Made by a program: the position numbers and the translations under genes. This document shows, one piece after another, positions 5,679-8,114 of a DNA stretch of 8,114 bases (its first letter is position 1; each line of letters begins with the position of its first letter). Source of the DNA: JAAFJU01 sp043764895 (lineage in GTDB: Bacteria; Cyanobacteriota; Cyanobacteriia; Leptolyngbyales; Leptolyngbyaceae); NCBI GenBank assembly GCA_043764895.1, contig JAYUJY010000042.1, forward strand, positions 1 to 8,114, written 5' to 3'. Below the pieces are notes generated by a model. It searched no databases. It saw only the letters and a program-made list of their open reading frames with translations, and had not been told where the DNA came from.

Positions 5679-7514
5679 ATGGTTCGTCCCCTATCCCGGC
5701 CTGAGCGATCCCGATCGAATTCAGCCCGACCCAATCCTGCCCGGTTTGCTCAATCCCGATCGAGGCTGCGATCGAAATCCCCTTATTTCAAGAGCCTGAT
5801 GGATCGTCCGGCGATTCCGTCCCCTCAGCGTCTCCGGTTAGTGTGGATGGTTTTGTTGGCGGGGTGCGTGTTGTTGGGCGGGAATTTAGTCCGGCTACAG
5901 GTGTTCAAGGCGTCGGAGTTGCTCACCTATGCTAAGCAGCAACAAACGACGTATTTGCGGCCCTTTACGCCTCGTCGCCCGGTGATCGATCGCACCGGAA
6001 ATGCGATCGCTATTGATGAGCAGGTCTATACAATCTTTGCGCATCCTCGATACTTCGAGAAAAAAAGCACCGCAGAGGTGGCAAAAGCCCTCGCACCCAT
6101 TTTAAATCAGCCCGAAGCGGACCTTCAGAAGAAGCTCGACAGCGCTAAGACGGGCATTCGGCTGGTGGATCACATCAAGGAAGACAGCGCCAATAGAATC
6201 AGAGAGCTATACATTGACGGATTAGATTTTATTGCTCAGGAACAGCGCGTCTATCCGCAACAGGATCTCCTCGGTAGCATCATCGGTTACGTCGATAATG
6301 CTCAACAGGGTCAAGGAGGTGTGGAATATAGCTACAAGCATTTGCTCGAACGATCGGAAAAAGCCGTTCGGCTCAACAAAACAGGACAGGGCAACATTCT
6401 GCCGGACAATGTTCCTAACGGCTTCATTCACCAAGACGATCTCAGACTTCAGCTTACGATCGACAATAGACTCCAGCGCGCAATCCAAAAAATCGTCGCG
6501 CGTCAAGTCCAATCCTTCGGCGCAAAACGGGGACTGGTCATTGTGATGGATGCCCAAGATGGGGCGATTTTGGCCATGGTGTCTAATCCGACCTTTGACC
6601 CGAATGAGTATTGGAATGTCAAAGATTTGTCGGCGTTCAAGAACTGGGGACTTACCGATCTCTATGAGCCGGGATCGACCTTCAAACCGATCAATGTGGC
6701 GATCGCCCTTGAAGCGGGGACGGTCAAGCTTGACGATACGTTTTACGACTCTGGGACGCTTTCCATTGAAGGTTGGCCGATTAATAACTCTGACGGGGCG
6801 GCGCGCGGAACGATCGGTCTGACCGACATCATTCGGTATTCTAGCAACGTCGGGATGGTTCGCATTGTCCAAACCATGAAGCCTTCGGTGTACTACAGTT
6901 GGCTCGAACGCATTGGCATGGGGCAGTATACGGGCATCGACTTGCCTTTTGAAGCGCAGGGCTACCTCAAGGAACGAAAAACCTACATGAGTTCTCCCAT
7001 TGAAGTCGCCACGACGGCCTTTGGTCAGGGGTTTGCTATGACGCCGATGCAGCTCGTGAAGCTCAATGCCATGCTGGCGAACGGGGGCAAAATGGTCACG
7101 CCCCACGTCGTCAAAGGTCTCTACGACGGTCAAGGACGCCCCCACTGGCAACCGCAGCAAGCGATGCCCAAACAGATTTTTTCGCCTAAAAACACGAAGG
7201 CGATTCTGCGGATGATGGAGGCGGTGGTTAATGACGGGACCGGGAAACAGGCACAGGTTGCAGGTTATCGGGTGGCGGGGAAAACCGGGACCGCGCAAAA
7301 AGCTACCGAATCCGGTGGTTACTCTGCATCCAAATTTATTACAAGCTTCGTCGGGATTTTCCCGGTGGATAACCCTCGCTATGTCGTTTTGTCAGTCCTG
7401 GATGAGCCTCAAGGTCAAGCCTATGGGGGAACGACGGCTGCTCCGATCGTTCGAGAAGTCATCGAACTGGTGGCGGGTGTGGAACAAGTCCCCCCGAGTA
7501 AACCGGATCCTTAG
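5679..7514 (+). CDS. ftsI: Peptidoglycan D,D-transpeptidase FtsI (class B penicillin-binding protein, PBP3-like)
   Basis: FtsI cross-links septal peptidoglycan with the glycosyltransferase FtsW, working on the periplasmic side of the membrane. The 611 residues show an Arg/Ser/Pro-rich cytoplasmic tail (1-50) and a single membrane anchor (about 52-75). The class B N-terminal signature RRPVIDRTG is at 99-107. The transpeptidase domain (about 255-600) carries all three active-site motifs: STFK with nucleophile Ser333 and Lys336, SSN at 388-390, and KTG at 535-537. There is no PASTA domain, and the length is normal for FtsI. The start at 5679 lies 5 bp after the FtsL-like stop, implying co-transcription and perhaps translational coupling. 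A later ATG at 5799 (Met41) would remove most of the basic tail and cannot be excluded. Elongation PBP2 (MrdA) is the alternative; the FtsL-like neighbour favours FtsI. Confidence 0.94.
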   Translation: MVRPLSRPERSRSNSARPNPARFAQSRSRLRSKSPYFKSLMDRPAIPSPQRLRLVWMVLLAGCVLLGGNLVRLQVFKASELLTYAKQQQTTYLRPFTPRRPVIDRTGNAIAIDEQVYTIFAHPRYFEKKSTAEVAKALAPILNQPEADLQKKLDSAKTGIRLVDHIKEDSANRIRELYIDGLDFIAQEQRVYPQQDLLGSIIGYVDNAQQGQGGVEYSYKHLLERSEKAVRLNKTGQGNILPDNVPNGFIHQDDLRLQLTIDNRLQRAIQKIVARQVQSFGAKRGLVIVMDAQDGAILAMVSNPTFDPNEYWNVKDLSAFKNWGLTDLYEPGSTFKPINVAIALEAGTVKLDDTFYDSGTLSIEGWPINNSDGAARGTIGLTDIIRYSSNVGMVRIVQTMKPSVYYSWLERIGMGQYTGIDLPFEAQGYLKERKTYMSSPIEVATTAFGQGFAMTPMQLVKLNAMLANGGKMVTPHVVKGLYDGQGRPHWQPQQAMPKQIFSPKNTKAILRMMEAVVNDGTGKQAQVAGYRVAGKTGTAQKATESGGYSASKFITSFVGIFPVDNPRYVVLSVLDEPQGQAYGGTTAAPIVREVIELVAGVEQVPPSKPDP

Positions 7515-7534
7515 TTAGGGAGTCTGCTGCAAGA

Positions 7535-7563
7535 TTGACAACGATGGACGCAAATAAAACTAA
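7535..7563 (+). promoter_or_regulatory. Candidate promoter of the right kinase gene
   Basis: A perfect -35 hexamer, TTGACA, lies at 7535-7540 in the 84-bp gap between ftsI and the kinase. No good -10 stands at 16-18 bases: AACTAA at 7558-7563 is a poor match, and TAAAAC at 7555-7560 is too close. If this is a promoter, transcription would start near 7570 with a short leader. Read-through from ftsI is equally possible because no terminator is visible after 7514. Confidence 0.3.
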
Positions 7564-7578
7564 GTAAATGTCCTGAAC

Positions 7579-7588
7579 GCCGATCGGC
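7579..7588. promoter_or_regulatory. Perfect 10-bp palindrome just upstream of the right kinase start
   Basis: GCCGATCGGC is a perfect palindrome ending 10 bases before the ATG at 7599. It could be an operator or could fold near the ribosome-binding region. CGATCG is extremely common in this genome, so it may be only a HIP1-like sequence. Confidence 0.25.
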
Positions 7589-7598
7589 CCGTCACTGT

Positions 7599-8114
7599 AT
7601 GACCTACTGCCTCAATCCCGTCTGTGCATCGCCTCAGAATTCCGCTGATGATGTTTGTCAAAACTGTGGGACTGCGCTGCGGTTATCTCAGCGATATCAA
7701 GCGTTGAGGCCGATCGGGCAGGGTGGGTTTGGTCGAACCTTTCTAGCAGTGGATCTATCTCAGTCGATGAAGCCCCGCTGTGTGATTAAGCAGTTGTATC
7801 CGCAGCAGCAGGGAGTGCAAGCAAAGGCATCAGATTTGTTTCGGCAAGAGGCGCAGCAGTTAAAACTAGCAGGTCAATATCCGTCAATTCCGACGTTTTT
7901 GGATTATTTTGAGCAAGAGGGTTTTCAGTATTTGGTTCAGGAATTTATCGAGGGGCAAAATCTGGCGGAGATCTTAAAAACAGGACAGGTTTTTAAAGAG
8001 CGCGAGGTGAAAGCCTTATTGGAAACGATGTTAGAGACGGTTGACTTTCTGCATCATCACAAGATTATTCACCGCGATATTAAGCCTGCCAATATTATTC
8101 GATCGCCCAATGGA
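7599..8114 (+). CDS. Serine/threonine protein kinase with 4-Cys prefix, 5' part (right copy)
   Basis: These are the first 172 codons of a Hanks-type kinase that continues past the right edge. The product begins MTYCLNPVC and has the same Cys4/Cys9/Cys20/Cys23 prefix as the left copy. The glycine loop GQGGFGRTF is at 40-48, probable ATP-anchoring Lys64 in CVIKQL, and HRDIKPAN with catalytic Asp160. Fifteen residues differ from the left copy, mostly in the prefix-to-kinase linker (residues 2-37) and around 79-99; residues 141-172 are identical even at the DNA level. The gene lies 84 bp after ftsI on the same strand, so it may be expressed with the division genes. Some bacterial kinases phosphorylate division and cell-wall proteins, but nothing here shows its target. 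The upstream sequences of the two kinases are not alike, so the duplication appears limited to the coding region on this side. Confidence 0.93.
   Translation, partial: MTYCLNPVCASPQNSADDVCQNCGTALRLSQRYQALRPIGQGGFGRTFLAVDLSQSMKPRCVIKQLYPQQQGVQAKASDLFRQEAQQLKLAGQYPSIPTFLDYFEQEGFQYLVQEFIEGQNLAEILKTGQVFKEREVKALLETMLETVDFLHHHKIIHRDIKPANIIRSPNG
8019..8114. repeat. Right arm of the 96-bp perfect inverted repeat
   Basis: This is the exact reverse complement of 2-97 and encodes kinase residues 141-172. Base 8018 is the first mismatch. Inward from there the two genes remain alignable to their start codons, with roughly 16% DNA difference, so the longer imperfect inverted repeat spans 7599-8114 and 2-517. 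Confidence 0.97.

Noticed and set aside
6222..7298. A 358-residue open frame on the minus strand inside ftsI
   Set aside because: It lies antisense to the conserved transpeptidase domain containing STFK, SSN and KTG, has no recognisable domain, and is explained by codon bias of ftsI.
1..8114. Terminal inverted repeats of a transposon or composite element
   Set aside because: The repeat arms are the coding sequence of paralogous kinase genes, similarity ends at their start codons, no transposase or target-site duplication is visible, and the genes inside are housekeeping.

Overview
The window looks like chromosomal DNA from a cyanobacterium. The octamer GCGATCGC (HIP1) occurs at least five times and its core CGATCG is scattered throughout. 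The flanking kinases carry the cyanobacterial N-terminal 4-Cys prefix, and the dihydroorotate dehydrogenase has the sequence style of cyanobacterial class 2 enzymes. I cannot place it below phylum level.

Layout: two gene groups point away from a shared intergenic region at about 1872-2153. To the left, on the minus strand, lie pyrD (690-1871) and then the 5' part of a serine/threonine kinase gene that runs off the left edge (517 to 1). To the right, on the plus strand, lie a large multi-GAF sensor protein with a degenerate histidine-kinase-like C-terminus (2154-5009), a small single-pass membrane protein that looks like FtsL (5137-5673), the septal transpeptidase ftsI (5679-7514), and the 5' part of a second serine/threonine kinase gene that runs off the right edge (7599-8114).

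The main oddity is that the two kinase genes are close paralogs in inverted orientation, so the whole window is bracketed by an inverted repeat of about 516 bp. The outermost 96 bp (2-97 and 8019-8114) match perfectly, while the first 420 coding bases differ at about 68 positions by my hand count. The abrupt change suggests gene conversion or recombination between the copies. It could also be an assembly break or misjoin in a shared sequence, because the window stops within one base of the same point in both copies.

Functionally, the FtsL-like gene and ftsI are a tightly spaced cell-division pair (5 bp apart) acting at the septal membrane in peptidoglycan synthesis. PyrD provides a pyrimidine biosynthesis step. 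The GAF protein and the kinases are signalling proteins whose ligands and targets cannot be read from the sequence. I saw no tRNA, rRNA, CRISPR array, transposase or phage gene. The best candidates for something under-described are the inverted kinase pair, the likely cyanobacterial FtsL, and the GAF protein that keeps a histidine-kinase fold but has lost its key catalytic residues.
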